NCBI GenBank assembly: GCA_017302255.1
Contig: JAFLDV010000019.1
Coordinates: 16,979 to 80,978, forward strand
Direction of reading: 5' to 3'
Length of the DNA stretch: 64,000 nt
From: Gammaproteobacteria bacterium
Lineage (GTDB): Bacteria; Pseudomonadota; Gammaproteobacteria; Enterobacterales; Alteromonadaceae
The number at the start of each line of letters is the position of its first letter. Within the stretch, counting starts at the first letter, position 1. The position numbers and the translations under genes are program-made. Below are positions 11,027 to 21,001 of the stretch, piece after piece. Under the pieces are notes generated by a model, which had not been told where the DNA came from, made no database searches, and saw nothing but the letters and a program-made list of their open reading frames with translations.

Positions 11027-13213
11027 CTAAAGCGACCTTTTCGCCTCAATCACATCGTCAATCAGACTGACTTTGGTCAGTAGCTTGTTCAGTGAATCAA
11101 GATTGTATAACTCTAAGGTCATGTTAATGATGGCGGTTTGCTTTGCCACATCGGAGTTACTACTCATCCGCAATACGTTAGCTTTTTCATTAGCCAAAAT
11201 ACTGGTGATATCTCGAAGTAAGCCGTTGCGGTCGTTGGCTACAATGCGAATGCTCGCCTCGTAACCTGAAGCATATTGATCGCCCCAAGTGGCCTCGACC
11301 ACACGCTCAGGGTGATGCTCTTGCAAGTTTTTAAACTGATCACAGTCGTCGCGATGCACGGCAATGCCCCGACCGACCGTAATATAGCCGACAATCGCAT
11401 CGCCAGGCAGTGGCTGACAACAACCCGCCATATGAGTCATTAAATTACCAACGCCTTGCACCACCACATGACTTTTCGCCGGGGTATGCATAGGTTTGCT
11501 GATAAGCCGCGGATCAATTTCCGGCTCGACTTTGACATATTGGCTTTGAATGTAATGGACAACTTGGGTGACTTTGATTTCACCGCCACCAATACCGACC
11601 AGTAACTCTTCCATACTACCGGCATTAAACCGCTGCAGCACTTTGCTCGGATGTTCCATCACTAGATTCAGCCGCGCTAATTCGGCATCAAGCAACTCTT
11701 TGCCAGCGGCATAGTTTTTGTCACGGTCTTGCAAGCGGAACCAATATTGCACCTTGGAGCGGGCACGACTTGATTTCAAATAACCTAAATTTGGGTTTAA
11801 CCAATCACGACTTGGGTTTGGTTCGCGCCCAGTTAAAATTTCAACCTGATCGCCGGTTTTCAGTTGATAGGTAAAAGGCACAATACGGCCAGAAATCTTA
11901 GCGCCAATACAGCGATGACCAACGTTTGAATGCACGTAATAGGCAAAATCGAGTGGCGTTGAGCCTAATGGCAAATCGACAATGTCACCTTTAGGGGTAA
12001 ACACGTAAACTCGGTCTTCAGTAACTTGGTTACGCAGCTCTTCGGCCAAAGAACTATCAACAACCTCTTCCTGCCAGGCCAAGATTTTCCGCAGCCAACC
12101 GATTTTTTCATCCAACGCGCCTTCGCGTCCGGCCGGCCCGCCTTCTTTGTAACGCCAATGCGCGGCAACACCTAATTCGGCATCGTCATGCATTTGTCGA
12201 GTACGGATCTGGATTTCAATTGGTCGCCCATGCGGACCTAACACCACGGTATGAATAGACTGATAACCGTTTTGCTTCGGCGTTGCGATATAGTCATCAA
12301 ACTCTTTGGGCAAATGCTGCCACGAAGTATGCACGATGCCTAGCACCGCGTAACAATCCTGAACGCGCTCAGTAACAATACGTACCGCGCGAATATCGTA
12401 AAGCTGATCAAAGCTTAAATGCTTCTTCTGCATCTTTTTCCAGATACTGAAGATATGCTTGGGACGGCCATAAACTTCACATTGCAGTTTCTCGTCCTGC
12501 ATACGTTGACGCACCGCAGCGACAAAATCTTTCATGTACTGCTCACGATCGAGCCGTTTTTCTTCCAACTGCGCAGCGATTTTTTTGTACACTTGTGGAT
12601 GCAAATAGCGAAACGCCAGATCTTCAAGTTCCCATTTCAGCTGACCAATACCCAAGCGGTTAGCCAAAGGGCCAAAGATCGCATTGGTTTGTTTGGCCGC
12701 CAGCACCCGAGTTTCCTCGTCGGCATTTTTTACATCGCGCAGGTAACAAATTTGCGCAGCCAGCTTAATCACCACGGCGCGGACATCTTCGACCATGGTC
12801 AGCAACATCTTCCGCAAATTATCGGCTTGCTGCGCATTTGGGTTTTGATTGGGTCCAACCGGAATAGTGCGAATAGCTTCCATCTGATTGACTGCGGCAA
12901 GCATAGTGACCACAGCGGGAGGGAATTCAGATTGCACGTCCTCGCAGCTTAATACCTGCGCTTCGACTAGCGGGAACAACAAGGCTGCGGTTAACGCGTC
13001 TTTATCCATGCGTAAATCGGCTAGGATCTCAACCATTTCCCAACCGGTATGCACCTGCGGACAAGCAAGTTCAGTTAAGGCTCGACTTTGTAACCACTGC
13101 TCCGCGGCCATCAGACAACTGATTTTGCCTTCAGGTAACCCGAGCGAACAGAGCCATTCCATGGTCTCGCCTGGATTATAAACAGTGCTATGCGAATGTC
13201 GAACCGTGACCAT
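11027..13213 (-). CDS. relA: GTP pyrophosphokinase RelA ((p)ppGpp synthetase I)
   Basis: Ribosome-associated alarmone synthetase of the stringent response, 728 residues (E. coli 744). The N-terminal HD-type hydrolase domain is degenerate: where SpoT has the catalytic His-Asp pair this protein reads LLFPLVEAQ, as is usual for RelA. The synthetase domain follows (RPKHIFSIWKKMQKK, then DIRAVRIVTE and YIATPKQNGYQSIHTVV). Next are the TGS domain (VYVFTPKGDIVDLPLGST), a Cys/His region (HMAGCCQPLPGDAIVGY) and a C-terminal ACT domain. It is two bases from the rlmD stop, so the two are probably co-transcribed. Confidence 0.97.
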   Translation of the reverse strand: MVTVRHSHSTVYNPGETMEWLCSLGLPEGKISCLMAAEQWLQSRALTELACPQVHTGWEMVEILADLRMDKDALTAALLFPLVEAQVLSCEDVQSEFPPAVVTMLAAVNQMEAIRTIPVGPNQNPNAQQADNLRKMLLTMVEDVRAVVIKLAAQICYLRDVKNADEETRVLAAKQTNAIFGPLANRLGIGQLKWELEDLAFRYLHPQVYKKIAAQLEEKRLDREQYMKDFVAAVRQRMQDEKLQCEVYGRPKHIFSIWKKMQKKHLSFDQLYDIRAVRIVTERVQDCYAVLGIVHTSWQHLPKEFDDYIATPKQNGYQSIHTVVLGPHGRPIEIQIRTRQMHDDAELGVAAHWRYKEGGPAGREGALDEKIGWLRKILAWQEEVVDSSLAEELRNQVTEDRVYVFTPKGDIVDLPLGSTPLDFAYYVHSNVGHRCIGAKISGRIVPFTYQLKTGDQVEILTGREPNPSRDWLNPNLGYLKSSRARSKVQYWFRLQDRDKNYAAGKELLDAELARLNLVMEHPSKVLQRFNAGSMEELLVGIGGGEIKVTQVVHYIQSQYVKVEPEIDPRLISKPMHTPAKSHVVVQGVGNLMTHMAGCCQPLPGDAIVGYITVGRGIAVHRDDCDQFKNLQEHHPERVVEATWGDQYASGYEASIRIVANDRNGLLRDITSILANEKANVLRMSSNSDVAKQTAIINMTLELYNLDSLNKLLTKVSLIDDVIEAKRSL

Positions 13214-13215
13214 GC

Positions 13216-14556
13216 TTACTGCCTCACCGTGTCAAATAACGCCATCACTTCAAGATGACTGGTATAAGGGAACATATCCATTACCCCGATTTTAGCGATG
13301 CGGTATCCTTTTGCTAGTAATACTTTCGCATCTCGCGCAAAAGTTGTCGGGTTGCAAGATACGTACAAGATCTGTGCCGGTTTCAATCGCGCGATTTCAT
13401 CAACTGCACCAGGCGCTCCGGCACGTGCAGGGTCTAACAGTATTTTTTGGAAATCCGGCTTATTCCAAGCGGCTTTTGGCCATGGCAGATGTAAATCAAC
13501 ATGAGCGAATTCACAATTAGCTAGACCATTAGCCTTAGCATTGTCCCGAGCCCGTTTCACCATTGCAGGAACGCCCTCAAGCCCAAGCACTTTGGCACCA
13601 GATGCTGCCAGCGCTAAGCTGAAATTGCCGATCCCACAATATAAATCAAGGATGTTATCGTCCACAGTTGGTGCTAACCATTGTAGCGCCTGCTCGACCA
13701 TCAACTGGTTCACTGCAGCATTGACTTGAATAAAATCACCGGCTTTAAATGCCAAACGTAGTGGCTCGCGACCACTCAGAGCTAATGAATAACTCGGCTC
13801 AGGAGTGTTTGCCTGCCAAGGTGTTAATTGCTCGGGTTCAGCTTCACCATACCAATAGGCTTCTGGCCAACTTTGCCGTAACAACTCAACATCACCAGCA
13901 GTTAACTCTTTGATATGACGAACAATAACATAGGCCTGGCCATCAGCATCAAACACCTCTGCATGGGTAATTACTGGGCCATGTTTGAGTTTAGGTAATG
14001 TGTCATGCAACACCGACAACACTTTAGCAATCACCGGACTGAGCACTAAACATTCGCTAACCGCTAGCACTTCGTGACTTTGCTCTTTACGAAACCCGAC
14101 TTGAAATTGTTTAGTCGACTTCTCATACCAAATGCCAATCCGCGCTTTGCGCCGATACCCGGTATTTCCTGCACTTAATGCTGGTTGCCAAGGTAAATCA
14201 GTGATTTTCAATTGGTGTGAAAGCAACTGCGCCACTGCTTGCTGCTTCAAGGTTAAACTATCCTGCGCACCAACATAGTGCAATTGACAGCCACCACATT
14301 GCCCCGCAACAGGGCAAGCCGGTTGAATGCGCAGAGGTGAGGCATTCAGCACTGTCTGTACTTTACCTTTGTTGTACTGCGGTTTTTGCTCGTTGAGTTT
14401 GACCTTGACCGTCTCACCGGGCAAACCACCCTGCACAAAACAAATTTTGCCATCATGATAAGCAATACTCTGCGCTTCATGATCCCAACGTTCAACTGTG
14501 AGTGTTAGATGTTGTGGACCCTGCGCTTTAGCTTTCGCTTTATAAATGCTAACCAT
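13216..14556 (-). CDS. rlmD: 23S rRNA (uracil(1939)-C5)-methyltransferase RlmD
   Basis: Iron-sulfur, SAM-dependent RNA methyltransferase (formerly RumA). An N-terminal TRAM domain (about residues 10-70) precedes the 4Fe-4S cysteines in CPVAGQCGGCQ. The methyltransferase core has DLYCGIGNFSLALA, and the catalytic region has LLDPARAGAPG and YVSCNPTTFARDA, in which the cysteine is the nucleophile. The 446 residues match the family. It is divergent from barA and immediately upstream of relA, as in E. coli. Confidence 0.96.
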   Translation of the reverse strand: MVSIYKAKAKAQGPQHLTLTVERWDHEAQSIAYHDGKICFVQGGLPGETVKVKLNEQKPQYNKGKVQTVLNASPLRIQPACPVAGQCGGCQLHYVGAQDSLTLKQQAVAQLLSHQLKITDLPWQPALSAGNTGYRRKARIGIWYEKSTKQFQVGFRKEQSHEVLAVSECLVLSPVIAKVLSVLHDTLPKLKHGPVITHAEVFDADGQAYVIVRHIKELTAGDVELLRQSWPEAYWYGEAEPEQLTPWQANTPEPSYSLALSGREPLRLAFKAGDFIQVNAAVNQLMVEQALQWLAPTVDDNILDLYCGIGNFSLALAASGAKVLGLEGVPAMVKRARDNAKANGLANCEFAHVDLHLPWPKAAWNKPDFQKILLDPARAGAPGAVDEIARLKPAQILYVSCNPTTFARDAKVLLAKGYRIAKIGVMDMFPYTSHLEVMALFDTVRQ

Positions 14557-14584
14557 AACTGCGTATTTTCCTTAGATATTGCAC

Positions 14585-14603
14585 CGTGCGCCTGCACGTT
14601 TTT
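14585..14603 (+). terminator. Terminator-like hairpin in the rlmD-barA spacer
   Basis: A short GC-rich stem (CGTGC, loop GCCT, GCACG) is followed on the plus strand by TTTTT. It lies about 80 bases before barA and points toward it. It could block upstream antisense transcription or act as an attenuator; the stem is only five pairs. Confidence 0.35.
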
Positions 14604-14684
14604 GCCAACAGAAGCCGTAGGTTTTTAGCCCCGCTTGTGTCATGATAAAGTTTTCAAGGACCATTGTAGCAAGCAGCGCACAAG

Positions 14685-17480
14685 ATGACGAAGATTGGTT
14701 TACGTGACAGGATTTTATTAATCACTTTATTGCCAACATTGGTGGTGAGTTTGTGCCTTGGCGGCTACTTTAGTTATGCCCGCTACCAAGATCAAAGTGC
14801 CTATTTAGAAGAGCAAGCCAGCAATATCTCTGAGCCGTTAGCTGTTGCGGCTGAGCATGATTTATTAGCGAGCGATAAAGTCGGTTTGCTACGGTTATTA
14901 AATGTCTCATTACGTAGAAATGCGCCTATGGTGCGAACCATCGCGGTATTTGATACAAAACATCAATTGATTGCCACCTCGAACCAACACAAAGACTTCG
15001 CTCAATTACAGGCACCAGCAAACTCATCTGTGCCTACCCAATCGACAGTGCAACAACTTGACGATAGCCTCTTAGTGAAAACGCCGATCCAATTGGAATT
15101 ATCTTACCTTCAACAATTGCTCAGCGATCCACAAACGCCAGCGACGCTCGTTGCAGAATTACGCGCCAACGAAGGCCGTTTGGGTTATGTGCTCGTGCAG
15201 ATTCAAAAGGACAAAGTGTTACTGGCGCAGCAGCGCTCCATGTTGATGTCATTACTACTGATTTTACTTGGACTGACTGCCGCCTTGTTGATGTCATTAC
15301 GGTTGTTAAGTCGGGTCAGTACGCCTCTACAGCAGCTGCTTTATCAGATCGAAAAGCTTGCTGAAGGTCGTTACTCCAGCCAATTAAAAGGTCCTTATGT
15401 CGCTGAATTTGACTTGATGCGCCTTGGCATCAACCAACTAGCGGACCAACTGAAGCGTTATAAAGATGATTTACAAAACACCCTAGATCAGTCCACCAGC
15501 GATTTAGTCCAAACCATGGAACAACTCGAGATGCAAAACGTTGCTCTCGATTTAGCGCGGCGTAAGGCGCAAGAAGATAACAAACTAAAATCCGAGTTCT
15601 TGGCGAAAATGAGTCATGAACTGCGTACGCCACTCAATGGCGTTATCGGCTTTACTCGGCAGTTACTAAAAACACAACTGACTTTGCATCAACAAGATTA
15701 CCTCAACACCATCCAGAAATCGGCTAATAGCTTGTTGAGTCTGGTCAATGACGTGCTGGACTATTCCAAACTGGAAGAAGGTCGGATGCCGATTAATCCA
15801 GAGCCGTTCTCCCTGCGAGAATTGGTTAACGATTCTATCGAATTACTCGCGGCCAACGCCTTTGAAAAACAACTAGAGTTGGCGTTGTGGATAGATCCAA
15901 ATTGTCCAGATGATGTGATTGGTGACCCGCTGCGTATTAACCAAATCCTGATGAACATTGCTGGTAACGCGATTAAATTCACCGAGCACGGCAGCATCGT
16001 GGTCCGAATTACTGCCACCTTACAGCCGGACGAACGGGTGATGTTACATGTCTCTGTGCAGGATACCGGTATCGGTATTCCGACCCAGCAGCAAGAACAA
16101 TTATTTAGCGGTTTCTCGCAAGCAGACGGCAGTATTGGTCGTAGATATGGCGGTACTGGTCTTGGCTTAATTATCTCGCAACGGCTAGTGAACGCTATGG
16201 GCGGTAGCATTGGTTTTGATAGTAAAACTGACGAAGGTTCCACCTTCTGGTTCACCTTATTGTGCAAAGTGCACAGCCTGAGCGTCAGTGACGCGCTACC
16301 AGTCGAGTTGTTGCGTGGCAAATCAGTGCTCTACATCGAACCCCAGCAGTATTCGCGTGAAGCGACTTTAACTTTACTCAATAGTTGGGGCATGAAAGTC
16401 GCCGCCTGTTCGACGCCTGCGCAAATTCAGCAAGCACTGGCGCAAAGCCCAAGTTTCGATATCGCCATCATTGGCCGCGCAGTGTCTTTAGATCAAGTGA
16501 ATCAAATCGTTGAGTTAATCCGACAATTACGAGCTCACTGTCAGTATATTTACCTATTGGTCAATACTTTATCGCCAAACCTGCGCGAAGCATTATTGCA
16601 TTCTGGCGCTCAAGCCTGTTTATCAAAACCGGCACATCATCGCAAGCTTGCCAATACGATGGCGCGGCCATATCAAAGCCAAGAGCAAATATTATTGCCA
16701 CAACCTCAGGGCCCGAAAGCACCGTTGCGCATTCTGACTGTCGATGACAATGAAGCAAACTTGAAGCTCATTAATACATTACTCAGTGATTTAGTTGAGC
16801 ACATCGACTCCGCGGAAAATGGTGCTGAGGCATGGCAAAAAGCTTCGCATAGTCATTACGATGTTATTTTTATGGACATCAATATGCCAGTGATGGATGG
16901 TGTGACTGCTTGCCAAAAAATTATGCACAGCAGCTTAAATGAAGCAACGCCAATTATCGCCGTCACTGCACATGCCATGGAAGGTGAACGTGAACGCTTA
17001 TTAAGCTTGGGGTTTTGTGAGTTTTTAAGTAAGCCGCTCGACGAGCAAATGCTGCTATTTGCTTTAAAAGAGTGCTGCCCTACCTTTAGTCAGAATCATC
17101 AAGCAGAGGCGGTGAAATCAACCTTTGACAGCCTACCGCAAAGTCGACACTTAGATTGGGATTTGGCGTTGCAACGAGCTGCAGGGAAAGTCGAACTTGC
17201 CAAAGAGATGCTGCAAATTCTGCTAAAAAGTTTGCCAGATACCCTCACCGACTTGCAAAAACATATGCGTAACGAAGAACGAGAGCCGCTGATCCAACTT
17301 ATCCATAAGTTACACGGTGCAACTTGTTATACCGGCGTGCCGCATATCAAACAATTAACTGAGATCTTAGAAACTCAACTCAAAGCTGGCAGTCCGATTG
17401 CCCAACTAGAACCGGAATTGTTTGATTTGGAAGATCAGTTACAAAGTCTGCTCGATGAATCCGGGAAATGGCAATGGTGA
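14685..17480 (+). CDS. barA: Hybrid sensor histidine kinase BarA
   Basis: Tripartite membrane kinase that phosphorylates UvrY and so controls Csr small RNAs and carbon/stationary-phase physiology. Order of parts in 931 residues: membrane span about 10-30, periplasmic loop, second span about 185-210, HAMP, coiled coil, HisKA with phospho-His311 in FLAKMSHELRTPLNGVIGF, HATPase (NIAGNAIKFTEHG, DTGIGIP, GGTGLGLIIS). A degenerate receiver follows at about 545-660 and lacks the phospho-aspartate. The true receiver has Asp731 (VIFMDINMPVMDG) and the C-terminal HPt domain has His874 (IHKLHGATCY). It is divergent from rlmD, as in E. coli. UvrY itself is not in the window. Confidence 0.95.
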   Translation: MTKIGLRDRILLITLLPTLVVSLCLGGYFSYARYQDQSAYLEEQASNISEPLAVAAEHDLLASDKVGLLRLLNVSLRRNAPMVRTIAVFDTKHQLIATSNQHKDFAQLQAPANSSVPTQSTVQQLDDSLLVKTPIQLELSYLQQLLSDPQTPATLVAELRANEGRLGYVLVQIQKDKVLLAQQRSMLMSLLLILLGLTAALLMSLRLLSRVSTPLQQLLYQIEKLAEGRYSSQLKGPYVAEFDLMRLGINQLADQLKRYKDDLQNTLDQSTSDLVQTMEQLEMQNVALDLARRKAQEDNKLKSEFLAKMSHELRTPLNGVIGFTRQLLKTQLTLHQQDYLNTIQKSANSLLSLVNDVLDYSKLEEGRMPINPEPFSLRELVNDSIELLAANAFEKQLELALWIDPNCPDDVIGDPLRINQILMNIAGNAIKFTEHGSIVVRITATLQPDERVMLHVSVQDTGIGIPTQQQEQLFSGFSQADGSIGRRYGGTGLGLIISQRLVNAMGGSIGFDSKTDEGSTFWFTLLCKVHSLSVSDALPVELLRGKSVLYIEPQQYSREATLTLLNSWGMKVAACSTPAQIQQALAQSPSFDIAIIGRAVSLDQVNQIVELIRQLRAHCQYIYLLVNTLSPNLREALLHSGAQACLSKPAHHRKLANTMARPYQSQEQILLPQPQGPKAPLRILTVDDNEANLKLINTLLSDLVEHIDSAENGAEAWQKASHSHYDVIFMDINMPVMDGVTACQKIMHSSLNEATPIIAVTAHAMEGERERLLSLGFCEFLSKPLDEQMLLFALKECCPTFSQNHQAEAVKSTFDSLPQSRHLDWDLALQRAAGKVELAKEMLQILLKSLPDTLTDLQKHMRNEEREPLIQLIHKLHGATCYTGVPHIKQLTEILETQLKAGSPIAQLEPELFDLEDQLQSLLDESGKWQW

Positions 17481-17482
17481 GA

Positions 17483-17552
17483 GCTTAAGTGGCCGAGACG
17501 CCTAAGTAGGACTGAAGCATAAGTGAAGCTAAGTAGCAGAGAAGCTAAGTAG
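17483..17552. repeat. Degenerate short tandem repeats in the barA-acpS spacer
   Basis: Five copies of a motif close to GC(N)TAAGTRG start at 17483, 17500, 17517, 17528 and 17544, with spacings of 17, 17, 11 and 16 bases. They fill most of the 85 bases between the convergent barA and acpS genes. No terminator stem is obvious there. Function unknown. Confidence 0.6.
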
Positions 17553-17565
17553 AAAAGCCCTACCT

Positions 17566-17946
17566 TTAGGCTCGTTCGAGGATCACTGTCGCAAGCGCAT
17601 AATCAACTTCGTCACTAAGGGATAACCAAATATTGGTCACTCCCAATTCTGACGCCAGTTGCAATGCTGCATCCTGCAGTTTGAGTTGCGGCTGGCCGCG
17701 TTCATTGTTGCTGACCACAAAATGCTGAAAAGAAATACCACGACCAATGCCGGTGCCAAACGCCTTAGCTGCAGCCTCTTTCGCAGCAAAACGTTTCGCA
17801 AAGTATCGAACCGGTTGACTATGATTGGCATAAATAACTTGCTCTTCATCAGTCAGCACTCGTTGTACCAAACGCGGTGAGCGGGCTAATGCCTGCTCAA
17901 TGCGCTTGATCTCAACGATATCATTGCCTAAGCCGACGATAGCCAT
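17566..17946 (-). CDS. acpS: Holo-[acyl-carrier-protein] synthase
   Basis: Transfers 4'-phosphopantetheine from CoA to acyl carrier protein. The magnesium-binding N-terminus [16 protein letters not shown] and the motif [19 protein letters not shown] with its conserved Glu are diagnostic. The 126 residues equal the E. coli length. The start overlaps the pdxJ stop by one base, and it is the last gene of the lepA-lepB-rnc-era-recO-pdxJ-acpS run. Confidence 0.96.
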   Translation of the reverse strand: MAIVGLGNDIVEIKRIEQALARSPRLVQRVLTDEEQVIYANHSQPVRYFAKRFAAKEAAAKAFGTGIGRGISFQHFVVSNNERGQPQLKLQDAALQLASELGVTNIWLSLSDEVDYALATVILERA

Positions 17947-18677
17947 TAACGACGAGCATCCACCATCAATTGCTTCATCTGAGCAACTGCCGGGCCTAAA
18001 CCAGTAAAAATTGCTTGGGCGATTAATGCATGGCCAATGTTCAGTTCGTGCATTTGCGGGATAGCTGCAATTGGTTGCACGTTATGCACATGCAAGCCAT
18101 GTCCGGCATTGACGATAATCCCCAGCGATGCGGCAAATTCGGCAGCGCTGCGGATCCGATTTAATTCCGCCAGCTGCGCTTTTGGACAAGTTGCATCAGC
18201 ATAAGCGCCAGTGTGGATTTCAATATATGGCGCACCAGCTTTGGCAGCCGCTTCAATTTGTCGATGATCAGCATCGATAAACAAGGAGACTAAAATATTA
18301 TCAGCAGCCAATTCACTGACAGCTGTAGTGATACGATCAAGTTGACCGAGAATATCCAAACCGCCTTCTGTCGTCAGTTCTTGGCGCTTTTCTGGGACTA
18401 AACAACAAAAATGCGGCTTTAGCTGCTTGGCGATACCGAGCATCTCATCAGTCAGGCCCATTTCAAAATTCAGACGGGTTTGAATCGTTTGACGAAGTAA
18501 GAACACATCGCGATCTTGAATATGGCGGCGATCTTCTCGTAAATGCACGGTAATACCGTCTGCTCCATGCTGTTCAGCTAATAATGCGGCATACACTGGC
18601 TCTGGATACTGGCTACCACGCGCTTGTCGAACAGTTGCCACGTGGTCGATATTGACGCCTAAATAAATCGGTTGCAT
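17946..18677 (-). CDS. pdxJ: Pyridoxine 5'-phosphate synthase
   Basis: Final ring-closing step of de novo vitamin B6 synthesis, from 1-deoxyxylulose 5-phosphate and 3-amino-2-oxopropyl phosphate. Motifs include the N-terminal [45 protein letters not shown] and [11 protein letters not shown]. The 243 residues match E. coli. It lies 27 bases after recO and overlaps acpS by one base. Confidence 0.97.
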   Translation of the reverse strand: MQPIYLGVNIDHVATVRQARGSQYPEPVYAALLAEQHGADGITVHLREDRRHIQDRDVFLLRQTIQTRLNFEMGLTDEMLGIAKQLKPHFCCLVPEKRQELTTEGGLDILGQLDRITTAVSELAADNILVSLFIDADHRQIEAAAKAGAPYIEIHTGAYADATCPKAQLAELNRIRSAAEFAASLGIIVNAGHGLHVHNVQPIAAIPQMHELNIGHALIAQAIFTGLGPAVAQMKQLMVDARR

Positions 18678-18704
18678 CGAATTTCCTTTATTGAAGGTGA
18701 CCGC

Positions 18705-19397
18705 CTAGCTGGTCACAGAAGCAAATAATGCTCGGCTAGTTAAGGGTTGCGTGCCGAGCAAAGGCTTTAATAACAATCGAGTCAGCTGTTTAGCACAACG
18801 CAGTGAATCCTGATACCAATTCCCTGCGGCTACCGCCTGCAAATCCGCACCTAAAAATCCTTGAGCAGCTGGCATAAACCCCTGTTCAGCGTGCCATTGA
18901 TAGCAGGTATCTGCTGACAGCGGGCCACCTAGTGCGTCCGAACTAAAATCAACAGCAATGCCAAGCTCGGCCAATAAAGCGAATTCAAATTGGCGTAAAA
19001 TCGGCTGTAACATCGGCGGATCGCCCTGAAAGCGCGCTAAGTTATGCAGGCTTTGCTGATACAAACTAAATAAACCATCACTTTGCGCATCGGCCGGCCA
19101 AATCCGACAAATCAATTCATTGAGATAAAAAGCACTAAATAAAAATTCAGCTTGCAGCTGGACCGTCACACTAGATTCTTCAATCGCCAATACGGTTTTT
19201 AATTCGCCACGACCACCTAGTTGGATTTGGCACAAGGTAAAAAGCGGCCACTGACTGCGGCCGCCTTTCTTTTTCGACGGTCGCCTCGCAACCGCCCGCA
19301 CTCGCCCGCCGTCTTGTAACAGCAAGTCAAGTAATAGCTTATCATCCTGAAACGGCCGGCTATGCAGCAGATATGCGGGATGATAAACCCCACGCAT
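18705..19397 (-). CDS. recO: DNA repair protein RecO
   Basis: RecFOR-pathway mediator that loads RecA on gapped DNA coated with single-strand-binding protein. An N-terminal OB fold is recognisable (YLLHSRPFQDDKLLLDLLLQ), followed by GRVRAVARR and GGRGELKTV. The helical C-terminal domain has FEFALLAELGIAVDF. I start at the ATG at 19397 (230 residues), directly after the era stop, because it aligns with the E. coli N-terminus. The frame also extends upstream to 19442, inside era. Sequence conservation is moderate, as is normal for RecO. Confidence 0.92.
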   Translation of the reverse strand: MRGVYHPAYLLHSRPFQDDKLLLDLLLQDGGRVRAVARRPSKKKGGRSQWPLFTLCQIQLGGRGELKTVLAIEESSVTVQLQAEFLFSAFYLNELICRIWPADAQSDGLFSLYQQSLHNLARFQGDPPMLQPILRQFEFALLAELGIAVDFSSDALGGPLSADTCYQWHAEQGFMPAAQGFLGADLQAVAAGNWYQDSLRCAKQLTRLLLKPLLGTQPLTSRALFASVTS

Positions 19398-19398
19398 A

Positions 19399-20328
19399 TT
19401 AATCTTCGCCGTAACCAAGACTGCGCAAGGCGCGCTCGTCATCGGCCCAACCAGATTTTACTTTTACCCACATTTGCAAGAATACTGGTTGCTCAAATAA
19501 GTCTTCCATATCTTTACGTGCTTCTGAGGCAATAGTTTTAATGCGTTCGCCGCCTTTACCAATGACCATGCGTTTTTGCGTGTCGCGCTCAACCAAAATC
19601 AAGGCAGCGATGTGGTAATGTTTTTCTTCCCACTTAAAGCGCTCGATTTCAACCGTCACGGAATAAGGCAATTCATCGCCTAAAAACCGCATCAACTTTT
19701 CACGGACAATTTCTGACGCCATGAACCGTTGCGAACGGTCCGTAATATAATCTTCTGGGAAGAAAAACTCACAAGGCGGCAGCTGCTTTTGCACGATTTC
19801 ACGCAGACGCTCGACGTTTGTGCCTTTTTCCGCAGAAAGAGGAACTATCTCAAGGAAAGTTAATTGCGAACCAAGCCATTGTAAATGTGGCAATAACTCT
19901 TCTTTGTCTTTGTATAAATCGACTTTATTCACCACCAAAATCACTGGCTTTTTCGCCGCAATCAAGCGGTTTAACACCATCTGATCATCGTCAGTCCAAC
20001 GAGTCCCTTCCACCACAAACATGACTAATTCGACATCGAGAATAGAGCTAGCTGCGGCTTTATTCATTAACCGATTGATCGCTCGCTTTTCTTCAATGTG
20101 TAAACCTGGGGTATCCACATACACCGTTTGATATTGGCCTACCGTATCGATACCTACAATACGATGGCGAGTGGTCTGTGGTTTTTTCGAAGTGATACTA
20201 ACTTTCTGTCCAATCAACTGATTGAGCAAGGTTGATTTGCCAACGTTAGGACGACCAACGATTGCAACTAAACCGGCAAAAGTCTCACCAGTGGCTTCAG
20301 TCGCTGTTTCTGTAAATTCAATCTTCAT
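19399..20328 (-). CDS. era: GTPase Era
   Basis: Essential GTPase that binds 16S rRNA near its 3' end and assists 30S maturation. The GTPase domain carries [12 protein letters not shown] (G1), DTPGLH (G3) and NKVD (G4). The C-terminal KH RNA-binding domain carries [17 protein letters not shown]. It has 309 residues (E. coli 301). The start overlaps rnc by four bases, and recO starts right after its stop. Confidence 0.97.
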   Translation of the reverse strand: MKIEFTETATEATGETFAGLVAIVGRPNVGKSTLLNQLIGQKVSITSKKPQTTRHRIVGIDTVGQYQTVYVDTPGLHIEEKRAINRLMNKAAASSILDVELVMFVVEGTRWTDDDQMVLNRLIAAKKPVILVVNKVDLYKDKEELLPHLQWLGSQLTFLEIVPLSAEKGTNVERLREIVQKQLPPCEFFFPEDYITDRSQRFMASEIVREKLMRFLGDELPYSVTVEIERFKWEEKHYHIAALILVERDTQKRMVIGKGGERIKTIASEARKDMEDLFEQPVFLQMWVKVKSGWADDERALRSLGYGED

Positions 20329-20993
20329 TTTTTCAATTGTTCCAATACCAGATGAGCACAGTCCTGCTCGGCTTTGCGGCGAGAGCTACCCACAGCAACT
20401 ACAGGAGCCATCCCGGCCACTGTACATTTGATGGTAAAGGATTGGTCGTGCGCTTCACCTTGAATATCAATAACTTCATACTGAGGTAAAGCCAATCGAC
20501 GGCCTTGTAAAAACTCTTGTAGTAAAGTCTTTGAATCTTTTTGCACACCAGGTTCGATGTTGTGCAAACGAGTACCAAACCACGTCAGAATGCGTTGCTG
20601 ACATACCGCAACACCACCATCGAGATAAATAGCACCTAGAATCGCTTCAACCGCATCGGCTTGGATAGACTCACGACGAGAGCCACCGCTTTTTAACTCA
20701 CCAGGGCCTAAGCGTAAAAACTCGGCAACGTTGAGCTCTTTAGCGACTTCCGCAAGGGTAACTCCTTTTACCAAGGAGGCACGCATCCGCGTTAAATCGC
20801 CTTCACGGGTTTTGGGGAAATTCTGGAACAAGGCCTCGGCGATAACCATAGACAACACGGCATCTCCGAGGAACTCTAAACGTTCATTATGTTGCCCTTT
20901 GCAGCTGCGATGCGTTAGTGCTTGCACTAACAGCGATTCATCAACAAACTGGTATCCCAGTTTTTTCTGCAAAGGAGCTAAAGAAACTTGCAT
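20325..20993 (-). CDS. rnc: Ribonuclease III
   Basis: Double-strand-specific endoribonuclease for rRNA processing. The catalytic signature [20 protein letters not shown] lies near residues 38-57, with the second acidic cluster in [17 protein letters not shown]-terminal dsRNA-binding domain occupies about residues 150-222. The 222 residues are standard. It follows lepB by eight bases and overlaps era by four, the universal lepB-rnc-era order. Confidence 0.97.
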   Translation of the reverse strand: MQVSLAPLQKKLGYQFVDESLLVQALTHRSCKGQHNERLEFLGDAVLSMVIAEALFQNFPKTREGDLTRMRASLVKGVTLAEVAKELNVAEFLRLGPGELKSGGSRRESIQADAVEAILGAIYLDGGVAVCQQRILTWFGTRLHNIEPGVQKDSKTLLQEFLQGRRLALPQYEVIDIQGEAHDQSFTIKCTVAGMAPVVAVGSSRRKAEQDCAHLVLEQLKK

Positions 20994-21001
20994 GCCTTTC
21001 C

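Noticed and set aside
12419..12952. 177-residue plus-strand frame inside relA
   Set aside because: Antisense shadow of a strongly conserved relA coding region.
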